Of a stretch of DNA of 64,000 nucleotides, positions 52,901-62,503 are shown piece by piece. This DNA is from Microvirga mediterraneensis (GTDB lineage Bacteria > Pseudomonadota > Alphaproteobacteria > Rhizobiales > Beijerinckiaceae). The notes beneath the pieces were generated by a model that worked only from the letters and a program-made list of their open reading frames with translations, ran no database searches and was not told the origin of the DNA. The stretch lies in assembly GCF_013520865.1 (NCBI RefSeq), contig NZ_JACDXJ010000001.1:4449501-4513500 (forward strand), in the 5' to 3' direction. Position numbers and translations under genes: made by a program. The number at the start of each line of letters is the position of its first letter. Position 1 is the first letter of the stretch.

Positions 52901-55900
52901 ATAAACGACAGGACCATCGCTCATTGCACCCGTCGTTTCCGTACCCGTCAGGATGTAGATCTCGGGCCGCATGTTGCCTGTGTCGTCGCCGTCCTGCGTA
53001 TGTACGGTGACATGATCGATCACGGGCAGGTGCAAGGCATCGCTCACGCTGATGGTAAAAACGGTGTCAACCGCTCCACTATCCGCCGAGCCATTCTGGG
53101 GATTGAAAGTCAGATTATGCAGAGCAGCATCCAGAGCATCCGCTTTACCGACGAACCTGAAGGTGACGGTTCCATCCGCATTCGAGACGAAGGTGGCACT
53201 GCCCGCGCCTTGAAGCTGGTCCGCCGTACCGCTGAAGGTAATCGTCAGGACCAGATCGTCATCCTCGGCATCCGACAGATCCACGCCCCGGAACGGATAG
53301 ACGGCCAAGCCGTCGTCCATCGCATTGGTCGTTCTCGTATCGGGCGCAATGAACAGAACCGGACGCCCGTTCGCGCTCGACTCGGTTACCACCGTCACCG
53401 TTTCCGGCGCATCGATGAGCAGATGGAGACCATCCGAGAGGGCGAAGGTGAACGTCGTTGTGACTAGCCCGCCTGCGGCGGAGTCATTGGTCGCGTCGAA
53501 GGTGACGTTGTCAAGGAAGGTTTCAAGATCTGCTGCCTTTCCGACGAAGAAGTACGTCACGAGCCCCTGATTGTCGGGAGCACTGTAACCTACACTTACG
53601 GTTCCCGGGACCGTATCGATATTGCCGAGCGTCCCGTTAGCGGCACGGAATTTCACACTTAGGGTAATGGTATTGTTTTCGCGATCCTCGAGATCGAGAC
53701 CGGCAAAGGGACGTACCACGCCGGCATTCCCCTGGCCATTGTCCAGAACAACGAAATGCTCCGCATCGTTATCGATTGTCAGAGTCGAATTCTCGTTGGC
53801 CGGCGTGTCGATGATGGTGACGGTTCGGGGTTGAGCGGCCGTCGCACCGTGAGTGTCCTCGACTTGGACCGAGAACTGGGTCGCCCGATCCGGCCGACCG
53901 GCGAATTGATCCTCCGGATTGAAGGTCAGTTGCTGGACGATCTGGTTCACCCAGCCAACGGCTCCCTTGACCGTGAAAGTATTGTTCACCGGATCATAGA
54001 AGTAGTCCCGATTCTGCTGGCCTAAAGCGCTGGTAAGAGAGCCGTGACTGCCGTCGAACGTGATAGTGACCGTGATCTCATCGTCCGGTCCGGCGTCATC
54101 ATCCTCGAAGGAGAAGCCCTGGAACGGTTTGGTCGTCCCCGTATCAGGGATGGTCCATTCGGTATCGCCGCTGACGAGGATTTCAGGCGCGATATTCAAT
54201 GCTCCAACAGTGAACGTGACGGCCCGAACAATGGTGCTGGCATCGGGACCGGCGCCATCCATGACCTTCACATAGAGCGTCTTCGTTCCGGCTGTCAGCG
54301 CCCCGTTCACGACGATGTTGCCACTCGCATCGACCCTGAAGTCGGAGCCTGTGTAAACAGTATTGCCCGATGGATCTGTCACGAGCTGGTAGTGGAAATC
54401 GCGGAACTCCGGACGTTCGTCGGGATCCTGGATCGTGATGGTCGCAGCCACCGTATCAAGCGGCGCTCCGACGATGATCCCATCGGCGGGCGGATATGCT
54501 GCGGGCGGCGCCTCGTTCACGTCCGTGACGTAGATCCTTAGCGTCTGCAGATCTGAGGTCTGGTTATGATTGTCGGTCGTCGTGACGCTGATTTCATACC
54601 ATCTCGTTTCCACTCCCGTGTCTGGATCGATCCACCGATGGAGACGCGGGTCGTTGCTTTCGTAATCGAGCGGACCAGTCGCGATGACGCGCCATGCACC
54701 GTCGCTGTAGACCAGTGAGAACAAACCTCCAGCGTTGTCGACAAGATTGATACCCTCGAGCGTGTCGCCAAGATCGGGATCTATGGCAGAAAGGGTACCG
54801 ACGAACGCACCGGCCTCAACAGTCTCACGAACCACGTTGTCGGCGATGCTGGCGATCGGGGCGAGGTTGCCCACGTCATTGATAATGATCGTGATCGTCG
54901 TCCTGGATTCCGCGCCGAACTGATCCTTGACGACGATCGCGTAGTCACGGCTCTCGCCGTTGGGAGCGACCTGGATCGGCGCACCCGTCCTAAAGACCTG
55001 GTTATTCACGATGCGGAAAGCGCCATCCGCGCTGACATCGGACGGACCGGAAGGAAGATCGAAGAAGAACGTGATCTCGTCATGCTCAGGATCCTCTGCC
55101 AGCAGCTCTGCGACGTAGGCTCCTCCCGGGATCGTTTCGTCGATGACGCCGTCCTGCATCCCCCATAGGTGAGGAGCCTCGTTCACATCCTGAACGTAGA
55201 CCTGGATCGTCGTGTACTCGGAGTACTGACCGGTCTCTAGGTCCTTGGCCCTAATCTGGAGAAGGAAAAATTTCTGCTCGTTCGCTCCGACTCCTATGGG
55301 GGTCAAGCCATCCGTATCAGAATCGTAATTGACAGTTCCCCTGAAAGCGATTTGCCCGGAGGATGAGACAAAGAACCGGTTGCCATAATTGTTAGCCATC
55401 TCATAAGTGAGCGACCTGCTTCCGTCGTCATCCGAGGCGACATTCACGACCGGAGTGAGGCTGTCATATACGAAGTCATCGATCAGAATGATGGGAGCGC
55501 CCGTCGGTAAGGGAGTGCTTGGCGGGCCAGTCAATGTCCCGTGCACGGAGTGTACGACGATATCCGGCGTGATAGTGGCCTGCCCGCCCTGCCCGTCCTG
55601 AACAGCAATCCGGAAGGTGGTGTCATCAATGCCGCTTGTCGCAGCGGGTCGGTCAGTCGGATTGAACTTCAGGGTGTGCAACTGATTGAGCACGTTCTGC
55701 AGGGAACCGATGATCGTGTATGCTCCTTCATGCACGCCACCGTTCCCGTCGACGAATGCGCCGCCGAACTGCCCTAGGGCAGTAACCGTCACCGAAATAG
55801 TATCGGTAGTGTTCGGATCGACGATGTTCACGCCCGCGAATGGCGTAACGAGATTAGTGTTCTCATTGTCAGCGATAGTGAAGCTCGCAGCCGGTGCAGT

Positions 55901-58900
55901 GATCGTCGGTGCCGTATTGCTTGTATTCTCTGGATTGATCGTAAAGGTTACAGGTCGGACGATGTTGAAGGAAGTTCCGCTTGAGTTACTGACTCCTCCG
56001 TGGTCGGCAACTTTCACCCAGAGAGTGATCGAAGATGGAGTCAGTGCACCCGACACGCTGATCTGCCCGGTCGTAGCATTGATCTGGAACGGACCCGTAT
56101 AGGTGGTATGACCGTCAGCTTGGACGAGTGAAAACACGAAGTTTTCGTTCGGTCCTGGAAAATCCGGATCGTCCACGGTCGCGACAGTCGCGACGATCGT
56201 ACCTGACGGCGCATTAGAAGCGATGGAGGAGACGACGTTGAAAGTTGCGTTCGTCAGAGCTTCGTTCTGGTCGAGAATATAGACCCTAATTTCAGCAGGA
56301 TCAGAAGCTAGGCCACCGTACTCCTCCTGTGCTACGACCCTGAGCAGGTAATAGCGACCGCCAGTCTCGGGATCCACGAGAAGCCCCGGATCCTCATAGT
56401 CTAAGGCAGCCACGGCCCGGATTACAAACTGGCCGTCGCTCTGTTCGATCTGGAATTTAGCCTTGAGCGCGTCGGAAACACTGCTGTGCCATTCATAGAT
56501 GATGGGATACTGTTCTGGATCGTAGGAATCGGAGCCCGCCCCAACGATGTAGCCACTCGTATTCTCGTAGACCTCACCCTCTTCAACAATTGGAGTGGTC
56601 GGCGCATCATCCACATTCATGAGTGTGATGGTGAGCATTTGAACCGAACTCGAGAGGCCACCCGGATCGGTGGCCTGAACGAATATTTTGACGATCCCCC
56701 CTATGTGACTCTCGTAGTCCAGCGTAGCCGTAGGCTTTAGGGTGATGATCCCTGTAGCAGGATCAATATCGAACAAGTTGTTGGAATTGCCGGGCTGATT
56801 CACGAAGCTGTAGCGCAGGTCTACATCACCATTAGGATCCGAAGCGATTACATGGAAAGGGATCTGTGTTGAGTTCTCAGGGATTGTAAAGTCGATCGCG
56901 TTATTGCTCCACTTGGGCGCATTCGGCGCAAGGTTGTTGGGGGTTAACGTCGTGTTGACATGGATCGAATCGTAAGTGACCGCTGAATGCTGGTCATCTT
57001 TATACGTGATGGTGAACTGGGTGGTTCCCGCCATTCCGTTCGTCGGATCGAAGGTCAACGCGCGAAGCGCAGCCGTGATGGAGGCTGGAGAGCCTGAGAA
57101 GGTGTAGGCAATTATCCCGTTGCTGCTCTGTATGGTGGCCGTACCAGCATTTCCAAGTAGGCCGTTTGCCTCGGCGAACGAGATCGTCACGACAAGATTG
57201 TTGTTCTCCGGGTCGCTCAGAGTCACACCCCGGAATGGATTGACAATCGAACCATAGTCGAAAGCCGCCGTTGCAATTGTGCTCGGGTCAACGGAGATCG
57301 ATGGTAGGGCATTTGATCCGGCTGTCGCACTCGCTGTAATGACGCGAATTTCCGGAGCTGACACCGGCAGATGTAGAGCGTCTTTCACCTGGATATTGAA
57401 CAAGGTGATATTCGCACGCCCATCCGTTGGATTGAAGCTGAGACCGCGAAGAAGGGCCTGAAGCTCCCCAGCCTTACCGGTGAAAGTGTAGATCCGGGTT
57501 CCGTCAACTACGACGCCACCAGATAGTCCGCCATTATCGAAAGCACCGTCATCGTTGGGGAAAGAGATTGTTACCTCAAGATCGTCGTCCTCCGAGTCAG
57601 TGAGCTGCAATCCTCGGAAAGGTTTTACGGAAGGCCCCGTATCGACAGCATACGTATCCCACGTACCCTCCTCGACATCGACCACTGGAGCCTCATTCGA
57701 GCCGGAGTTGCTGACAGTCGTCTCGACGTGAATCTGGCTGTTGCTGACGGCCTGATGCAGATCGTCCTTCACCTTGATCGTGAAATTAGTGCGATTGGCT
57801 ATGCCATTGCTGGGATCGAACGTTGCATTTTGCAGGATGTTGGTCACCGCACTCGCCGACACACGGAAACTTATCGTGTGAATACCGTCGATGTATGTAC
57901 TGGTAATTGCTGCTTCGCCAACAGATAAGAATCCATGGTCCGATTCATATGAGACCTCGATGGTGACAAAGTCATTTTCTGGATCGCTCACGACGACGCC
58001 GCGAAAGGGCTTCACGGCAGGCCCCACATCGGTCGCGTATGTCGACACCGTATTCGGATCCACAATGATCACCGGTGGCGAGTTCGAGGTCGTGTTGCTG
58101 GCGCTCGTAATCACGTGGATCTGATCGTTAACGACCCAATCATGATACCGATCCTTGACCGCGAGGGTAAATTCTGTGGTGTTCGCATACCCGTTGGTTG
58201 GATTGAAGGTGAGCGCGCGGACGAGGTTCTGGAGGTTCAATCCCTTTCCTGTGAACGTATACGTGATGATGCCCGTGTTTGGATTGAAGGAACTCTGCGC
58301 GGAGCCATAGCTCGCGAGATCACCGTCCGACTTTTTGAAGGATAGGGTGAAGGTGAGGTCATCGTTGTCGAGATCGTAGAGCCGGACTCCTCTGAAGGGG
58401 GAAACTGGATCTCCCGTGTCGACCGCATAAGTCCTTTCGTCTCCTGTCGCCACAGTGAGCGACGGCAAGGAATTCACCATTTCATCGACTACGACTACAT
58501 AGTCGATGGTTTTTTTGAGAGCGGGATTGCTTTCATCCTCGACTTGCACATGCAGTACATAAGTGCCTGGCGCCGTGAATTGCGATCGGGTCGTAACCTG
58601 ACCAAAAGCATCGATCATGAACATGCCGCTGTCGTCGACCCGCGTGCCGTTCGTAAAACTGAATACGTTATTGCGGAAGCTCGACACCGTATCCGGATCA
58701 GTCCAATTGAACTTGATCACCTGCGACCCTGGGTCTGTCTCCCATGCGCGGATTGCATGAGGGTTCGCGTATGTCAGCGTGTCCGGAGCTTCGTTGACGT
58801 CTCTAATCTGAACACCAATGCCGAAGATGGAGGAGCGGCCCGTATTATCGGTCACGCGAATTGTAACCTGCTGAAACGGGTTGATCGCCTCATAGTTGAG

Positions 58901-60205
58901 GGCTGTCTTCAGGCGCAGCTGATCGCCAACGATTTCAAATGCCGGGTTATTGATATTGTATGCAGTATTCTCAAGAGCGTAAGTGAAGGTACTCCCGGCA
59001 TCGTCGTCGACGCCGAGCAAGGTGCCCAAGGAAACGTTAGAGACATTTTCGTTGACGGATACGCCTGCCCCATTGTTGATCTTAAGGCCTTTTGGGGCCT
59101 CTGGAGCATCGGTAATGTAAACCCGGAGAACGGTGTCCGAGTAGTGCCCTACCTGGTTTGTCGCCCGCACGACAACGTCAGCCACTCCCCCCGGCCAGGC
59201 TTCATAATTGACATTGTTCGCGACGAGAAAAATCTTACCATTGTCCCATTGAGCCGAGAAGCCTGAACTGGGGTTCATCACCTCAAAGGACAGTGCTCCG
59301 TACCTCTCCTGGTCGGTACCGGTGAGCTCGCCGACCCTGATGTTGTACGCATTCTCGACCGGAGAAGTCCCGTTGATGATTCGAACATCGGTCGGATTCT
59401 CAGCGACATCCGTCAGGTCAAACGTTATTGTTGCCTGTGAACCCGATCTGCCGTCGGAGGCCGTGACCGTTGCGCTGATCTTGTGATCAGCGTAAGCCTC
59501 ATAATCGAACTTGCTCGGATCCTCGACGTAGAGCCTGCCCAAATCATCAATCGAGAAGCCGGTCCCGGGATCCACTCTCCAAATGATGCTATCACCGTCG
59601 GCATCCCTCGACTGGAGGTACCCGAGCAATGTACCGTAACCGAGATTCTCGGTGATCGTGAGATTGCCCGTAAACTCCGGTGTTGACGGCCTCGCTAAAG
59701 GCACTGGACTTTCAACACCCGAGAATGTGGGTGCTCCCCCCTCCGGTGCTGGATGAGACAATGCTGCGATCAGCTCGTATGATGCGATCAGTGCCTCACT
59801 GGACGAGTCATCAGCCGCACCCCCCTCCTCCCCACCTGGAGCGGCCGGCGCGAGAACCGCCTCGTCTTGCGGCCAAAGGGGGACCTCCGTGGAATGCGAC
59901 AGGACTGAATCGAAAGCGCCCTCATCCAAGCCGTGCAACTCGTCGCCATCACTCTTAATGGTTGAAGCAATGCCCTGAGTCTGAAGGATCGAGGAGCGGA
60001 CCTCACCATCGGACAAAGACTCGTAAGCCGTCGCGGAAGCGGCCTCTCCCATAATGGACCGTCGCCCATCGAGTTCGTCGACTAGGAGGTCGAGGGCTAG
60101 ATTCGTTGGCTCTGTCGGGGCTGAATCGCCCGGCAACGTTTCGTCGATCACCTTGCCGACATTGACAGGCTTTCCGGTGACCTTGTCGAAAACGGGCTTA
60201 TTCAT
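49958..60205 (-). CDS. Giant RTX adhesin with cadherin-like and PFRG-type repeats
   Basis: This protein has about 3415 residues from the ATG at 60203-60205, with GGGGA 7 bp upstream. It has no Sec signal. The first ~165 residues are acidic and low in complexity. The body alternates cadherin-like segments with about eleven copies of a ~100-residue repeat. Its landmarks are VxPFRGVxLxDxExD, a VTISF strand, FTGKAxxLxxxLxxLxFNPT, a TxFxIxVxDxxHxPV strand and VxT. Four copies lie in a row at about 580-1065 and five at about 2140-2810. A short RTX block (about 3270-3330, GGRGDDAFSGGGGDD) and a C-terminal secretion tail end it. The pattern fits BapA/LapA-like biofilm adhesins exported by type I secretion. 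No transporter gene is in the window. Composition is less GC-rich than the core genes. Confidence 0.87.
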   Translation of the reverse strand: MNKPVFDKVTGKPVNVGKVIDETLPGDSAPTEPTNLALDLLVDELDGRRSIMGEAASATAYESLSDGEVRSSILQTQGIASTIKSDGDELHGLDEGAFDSVLSHSTEVPLWPQDEAVLAPAAPGGEEGGAADDSSSEALIASYELIAALSHPAPEGGAPTFSGVESPVPLARPSTPEFTGNLTITENLGYGTLLGYLQSRDADGDSIIWRVDPGTGFSIDDLGRLYVEDPSKFDYEAYADHKISATVTASDGRSGSQATITFDLTDVAENPTDVRIINGTSPVENAYNIRVGELTGTDQERYGALSFEVMNPSSGFSAQWDNGKIFLVANNVNYEAWPGGVADVVVRATNQVGHYSDTVLRVYITDAPEAPKGLKINNGAGVSVNENVSNVSLGTLLGVDDDAGSTFTYALENTAYNINNPAFEIVGDQLRLKTALNYEAINPFQQVTIRVTDNTGRSSIFGIGVQIRDVNEAPDTLTYANPHAIRAWETDPGSQVIKFNWTDPDTVSSFRNNVFSFTNGTRVDDSGMFMIDAFGQVTTRSQFTAPGTYVLHVQVEDESNPALKKTIDYVVVVDEMVNSLPSLTVATGDERTYAVDTGDPVSPFRGVRLYDLDNDDLTFTLSFKKSDGDLASYGSAQSSFNPNTGIITYTFTGKGLNLQNLVRALTFNPTNGYANTTEFTLAVKDRYHDWVVNDQIHVITSASNTTSNSPPVIIVDPNTVSTYATDVGPAVKPFRGVVVSDPENDFVTIEVSYESDHGFLSVGEAAITSTYIDGIHTISFRVSASAVTNILQNATFDPSNGIANRTNFTIKVKDDLHQAVSNSQIHVETTVSNSGSNEAPVVDVEEGTWDTYAVDTGPSVKPFRGLQLTDSEDDDLEVTISFPNDDGAFDNGGLSGGVVVDGTRIYTFTGKAGELQALLRGLSFNPTDGRANITLFNIQVKDALHLPVSAPEIRVITASATAGSNALPSISVDPSTIATAAFDYGSIVNPFRGVTLSDPENNNLVVTISFAEANGLLGNAGTATIQSSNGIIAYTFSGSPASITAALRALTFDPTNGMAGTTQFTITYKDDQHSAVTYDSIHVNTTLTPNNLAPNAPKWSNNAIDFTIPENSTQIPFHVIASDPNGDVDLRYSFVNQPGNSNNLFDIDPATGIITLKPTATLDYESHIGGIVKIFVQATDPGGLSSSVQMLTITLMNVDDAPTTPIVEEGEVYENTSGYIVGAGSDSYDPEQYPIIYEWHSSVSDALKAKFQIEQSDGQFVIRAVAALDYEDPGLLVDPETGGRYYLLRVVAQEEYGGLASDPAEIRVYILDQNEALTNATFNVVSSIASNAPSGTIVATVATVDDPDFPGPNENFVFSLVQADGHTTYTGPFQINATTGQISVSGALTPSSITLWVKVADHGGVSNSSGTSFNIVRPVTFTINPENTSNTAPTITAPAASFTIADNENTNLVTPFAGVNIVDPNTTDTISVTVTALGQFGGAFVDGNGGVHEGAYTIIGSLQNVLNQLHTLKFNPTDRPAATSGIDDTTFRIAVQDGQGGQATITPDIVVHSVHGTLTGPPSTPLPTGAPIILIDDFVYDSLTPVVNVASDDDGSRSLTYEMANNYGNRFFVSSSGQIAFRGTVNYDSDTDGLTPIGVGANEQKFFLLQIRAKDLETGQYSEYTTIQVYVQDVNEAPHLWGMQDGVIDETIPGGAYVAELLAEDPEHDEITFFFDLPSGPSDVSADGAFRIVNNQVFRTGAPIQVAPNGESRDYAIVVKDQFGAESRTTITIIINDVGNLAPIASIADNVVRETVEAGAFVGTLSAIDPDLGDTLEGINLVDNAGGLFSLVYSDGAWRVIATGPLDYESNDPRLHRWIDPDTGVETRWYEISVTTTDNHNQTSDLQTLRIYVTDVNEAPPAAYPPADGIIVGAPLDTVAATITIQDPDERPEFRDFHYQLVTDPSGNTVYTGSDFRVDASGNIVVNGALTAGTKTLYVKVMDGAGPDASTIVRAVTFTVGALNIAPEILVSGDTEWTIPDTGTTKPFQGFSFEDDDAGPDDEITVTITFDGSHGSLTSALGQQNRDYFYDPVNNTFTVKGAVGWVNQIVQQLTFNPEDQFAGRPDRATQFSVQVEDTHGATAAQPRTVTIIDTPANENSTLTIDNDAEHFVVLDNGQGNAGVVRPFAGLDLEDRENNTITLSVKFRAANGTLGNIDTVPGTVSVGYSAPDNQGLVTYFFVGKAADLETFLDNVTFDATNDSAAGGLVTTTFTFALSDGLHLLIDAPETVTVVTESSANGRPVLFIAPDTRTTNAMDDGLAVYPFRGVDLSDAEDDDLVLTITFSGTADQLQGAGSATFVSNADGTVTFRFVGKADALDAALHNLTFNPQNGSADSGAVDTVFTISVSDALHLPVIDHVTVHTQDGDDTGNMRPEIYILTGTETTGAMSDGPVVYPFRGVDISDAENDTLVLTISFVAATGALLGTGLPTTWTQMNGIRTYVLTGKADELDAILHGLSFDPTDGLTGSASVTTAFTITVQDSTHSPVTGQVEVVTAPYGSGITNAAPSIEIAQGSDTTWATDNGSAVYPFYGVGITDAENDILVLTIRFSDAAGELEGLLGWDVATSLVNGIRTYTITANVGSLTEFLHGLSFNPTDDSASNAPTGVSTIFDISVQDPMHEPVTAQVTVRTTHGTDPAPNAEPSVTFFPGTQVTPATDDGPVVAPFRGIDLTDSDGDTLIVTVSFNGNLGTLTGYNPNDPSVQVATSGNVVTITFAGTADALDGILHALRYDPAHYDPDNPIDGLIGPHIFSITVQDAYHYPVSTWATVNTSDGETSTDQNRAPVAPGWSDDAARKTIAETAAPGSEVGTLHVVDPDNDDVAVGFWYDNAMHRGSQDNRFEIVGGAVKVLNAFVDGDIPDLPYLVRAVDIHGAYTESTIHIAINDTGANQAPVVDGVNSGAGPAVATIGFLETVLANGFVAQIVAHDDGSLADLRYFMNDQSGLFDIDQATGRITLRAGLDYETLTQHSWTISVWTRDQQGNGFESAHVDITINLEDVNEAPTEVTFGTFATLRVGDLDNTSLVLVGSNDPDVLNDQFRINHYKFLVNGALSLRSDDGLFEIDEVSGQVRLTRTLVDTDANTTHTFTIVAYDVAHPELRVASAEQTVTIGAEQANQAPTDLGWSGNWAREWSQNGFTIGSLLPVDTDGPSGAYTFKFVIGTDGSGNAILSDQDAAGRFYIDGDRLKVLDGTKLDFEVSRSHSVTIQVSDGSGTFQKQMSITVRDWFNEIGTGTAANETFKGGRGDDAFSGGGGDDVLHGGYGYDDLTGGTGHDAFVFDTDLIADEFDTIQDFTAGEDIIRLSADVFQLWDYQGGELTDDVFVVGPAATLDTHRIIYDPDSGALYFDEDGSGEAAAVMFAWLANSATLDRSAFIVI

Positions 60206-60928
60206 GGTGATGTCCCCTTCTGTCCACTTGCAGACGCCGGAACTGCTGGAGCTCAGGCGAATGTTACAATGTTTGAGACATTTAAGGACAAACCGGCCAA
60301 GCTGACAGCTCTCCAATCAGAGAGGTGCCCAGAGGAAATGCCGGATTCGAGATTATTTTCCGAAGCTAAAGGACGCCGAGCTCCGCGAGCAAATCCATGT
60401 CTTTCCGTTGAGAAGACAAAGCAGGGGGGGGAGTGCGGAGCGAACTATCCTGCTGCTTTTTCTTGGAGTGAGAACATCAACCTATTAACTGTCTCACGAG
60501 ATATTCAGCAATTCTGAGAAGGATGGAGCAAATACTACGATCAACAGGAGCAGTTGCAACCGATAGCTGCATCATCTTGCTACAATGCACGATGGCCCCG
60601 CGATATTGCAAAGAGAGGCGCGGGACGGAAGGCAAGGCGCCACGAATGAGCTCCTGGGCCGAACTCTCACGATGTTCGAAGGAAGCCGAAGTGCATGTCT
60701 TCCGCCGGATACTAAGCGAGGTGTTTCTCAGGAAACTGAGCGGTCTTGGCCCATAATGATCGGGAACCCGAAGGTCGATACCTTTGAGAAGGGTAGCCAT
60801 CGCGATACACGTCCGCCACGACCTCAGGAGCAACCCGCCCCTCGTCAGAGCAGATAAACTGTCACATAAAGCTATTCGTGAGTTCCGCTCGAACCTCCGA
60901 CACGAGGCGAGCTGCAAATTTGAACCTT
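60206..60928. other. Intergenic region upstream of the giant adhesin
   Basis: These 723 bp have lower GC than the core regions. Apart from the possible promoter at 60263-60291 I see nothing. Frames on both strands (the longest about 146 residues on the minus strand) lack motifs and are rich in residues typical of out-of-frame reading. Confidence 0.5.
60263..60291 (-). promoter_or_regulatory. Possible promoter of the giant adhesin gene
   Basis: On the minus strand there is TTGTCC (60286-60291), 17 bp, then TGTAAC (60263-60268), about 58 bp before the start codon. Spacing is ideal and the boxes are moderate, so this is tentative. Confidence 0.35.
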
Positions 60929-60972
60929 TGGCGCTCCCTAGGGGACTCGAACCCCTGTTTTCGCCGTGAGAG
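60929..60972 (-). other. attR-like remnant: 44-nt 3' end of tRNA-Glu(CTC)
   Basis: Read on the minus strand, the segment begins in the anticodon loop (CTCTCAC, anticodon CTC). It runs through the 3' anticodon stem, the T arm (AGGGG-TTCGAGT-CCCCT) and the acceptor strand AGGGAGC, discriminator G and encoded CCA, as in tRNA-Glu. Beyond 60972 the sequence no longer matches a tRNA: there is no D arm, 5' acceptor strand or anticodon 5' stem. This is the core usually duplicated when an element integrates at a tRNA 3' end. Its orientation puts the element on the right-hand side. Confidence 0.8.
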
Positions 60973-61341
60973 AACTACAACACCAATCATCTTCTCAATA
61001 AGATCAACGGGTTAAAAGAGACCCTGTAGTCATTTCCTGTAGGCAATGTCTTTCGTCATCTTCGCCTGGGGAAACCGGAGCAGGTCCAGGCTCATCCCAT
61101 ACAGCGCCGGGCGAGTTTCCCCCGTGTGGGGTGTGCCTGTCCAATGGGAGAGTCGGCCCGTACCACACCGTTGATACCTATGCGCTCATGCCTTGAGTGC
61201 CCCGCTTGGCCTGCTATGAATGAGGCCGAGCGACTGCGCCAAGAGCCAGGAATTCAGCGGCGGGCCTCTTTCGATTACCACCTCAGCTATATAATCGTAA
61301 TCCGCGTAAAGGGCTGTCGAAGGAAACCCAGAGGAGACATT

Positions 61342-61677
61342 GTGAAAGTCTTACTTGTCGCGGCTTGCACCGTCCTAGCCCTCTCTAGGACCGTCTATGC
61401 GGACGAGGTGTCGGACCTCAGGGATCGCGTCCAACAGCTAGAAAGCCGCATTCAAGAGATTGAAGCTGGCCAGTCCACCTATGTCCACAAGGATGAGGAT
61501 GAACAAAAGGAAGCAGCTAAGGCCGGGTTGAGCCTGAACGATAGCTTTTGCAAGATGGGCGCTGAAATGGCCTGCAAGGAAGCTGCGAAGCTCCGTGTCA
61601 AGGGGCACACGATCTGGCCAGACAATCCACGCCAGGCCACCTACCAATTCTTTCCGGAAGGATCTCCAAAGCTCTAA
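61342..61677 (+). CDS. Small periplasmic coiled-coil protein, function unknown
   Basis: This is a 111-residue protein. The GTG at 61342 is preceded by GAGGAG 5 bp upstream, which decides the start over a longer frame. The signal peptide is residues about 1-20 (hydrophobic core then VYA-D). Next comes a short coiled coil (VSDLRDRVQQLESRIQEIEAG, about 23-43), then a region with two Cys about 9 apart (SFCKMGAEMACKEAAK) that could form a disulfide. It ends in IWPDNPRQATYQFFPEGSPKL. No family recognised. The same frame stays open after the stop, with a further coding-like stretch to about 61890, hinting that the ancestor was longer. Confidence 0.7.
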   Translation: MKVLLVAACTVLALSRTVYADEVSDLRDRVQQLESRIQEIEAGQSTYVHKDEDEQKEAAKAGLSLNDSFCKMGAEMACKEAAKLRVKGHTIWPDNPRQATYQFFPEGSPKL

Positions 61678-62071
61678 TCCTATCTCACAAGGCTCAAGGA
61701 GGCTGCTCGATGCACTACGCCCCAACTGCGGGACGTACATGCCCTGCGAGAGGAAGCCAACGGACGCCCGAGAAAGGACCCCACTGGCCCGAAGGGTGTC
61801 TACTCGATCAGCATGGACAGTCTCGGCAATCTTGAGGTGGATAAGGATGGCCCCCTATTGGGACGGAGCCCTGATCGAGACGCGTAGCCCCAAGGTGCCG
61901 CGGCGTACGATCATCTGCCGCCTCGATTAAACCCTGGCGTATGATCTGGATAAACGCTGGATCTTAAGCTCTTCCGGCGCATCCCAATGGAGAGCCCCAG
62001 AATTCCTTGCTCCCCGAATTGGCATTTAATCATAACTGTGCTGTCCTAAGGCCAAGCATCTCCGCAGCAAC
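61678..62071. other. Intergenic region with a possible decayed reading frame
   Basis: After the stop at 61677 the same frame continues without a start to about 61888. Part of the text looks protein-like (GVYSISMDSLGNLEVDKDG). This may be the tail of a once longer gene or an unrelated fragment. Nothing is recognised from 61930 to 62071. Confidence 0.4.
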
Positions 62072-62503
62072 ATGCGAAGGAGTACACCAGGAGGAGGCAA
62101 AGCTGCGTTGGCCGCTTCGGCAGGACCCAGAAGCCAGTCTTGTAAAACCGTGAAGGGGGCAACTGGCTCCTTGCGGGGCATTGCTCTGTTTGGGTTGGTC
62201 TTCGATGAGCTGTCGAGGCAACTCGGGGATGAGTTCTCGACCGCTGAACTCATGCAAGCGGCCCAACATCTAATTGAGATTTCAAAAGGCGAGTACGTCG
62301 AAGCTACAGTCCGGGACTACACTGGCCGACCTAGTTACTACTCACAGGACGTAGCTATCTTGGTCTCGACTCAACCGTGGAAAATCTGCTGTTTTGAGCT
62401 GCCGAAGCTCGACCATTGCGACCACGAGGAACTAAGCCTGGAGGCACGCCAGAGTATCAAGGAACTTCACCAAGGTTGGCATGAGTATGTGTGGGACTAC
62501 TGA
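62072..62503 (+). CDS. Hypothetical protein, first gene of the island cassette
   Basis: It is up to 143 residues long. From about residue 42 the text looks like real protein (LVFDELSRQLGDEFSTAELMQAAQHLIEISKGEYVEATV), with mixed helices and an acidic C-terminus ending HEYVWDY. The first ~40 residues look like non-coding sequence, so the true start is probably an internal TTG or other codon that I cannot fix. Its stop is immediately followed by the next ATG (TGAATG). No family is recognised. Position at the head of the HTH-HNH-helicase series suggests it belongs to the same system. Confidence 0.55.
   Translation: MRRSTPGGGKAALAASAGPRSQSCKTVKGATGSLRGIALFGLVFDELSRQLGDEFSTAELMQAAQHLIEISKGEYVEATVRDYTGRPSYYSQDVAILVSTQPWKICCFELPKLDHCDHEELSLEARQSIKELHQGWHEYVWDY

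Noticed and set aside
60477..60917. Minus-strand frame of 146 codons before the tRNA remnant
   Set aside because: No motif, Ser/Arg/Leu-rich, and no ribosome-binding site; it does not look like protein.
60929..60972. A complete tRNA gene at the tRNA-Glu match
   Set aside because: The D arm, the 5' acceptor strand and the 5' anticodon stem are absent in the adjacent sequence, so only the 3' part exists.
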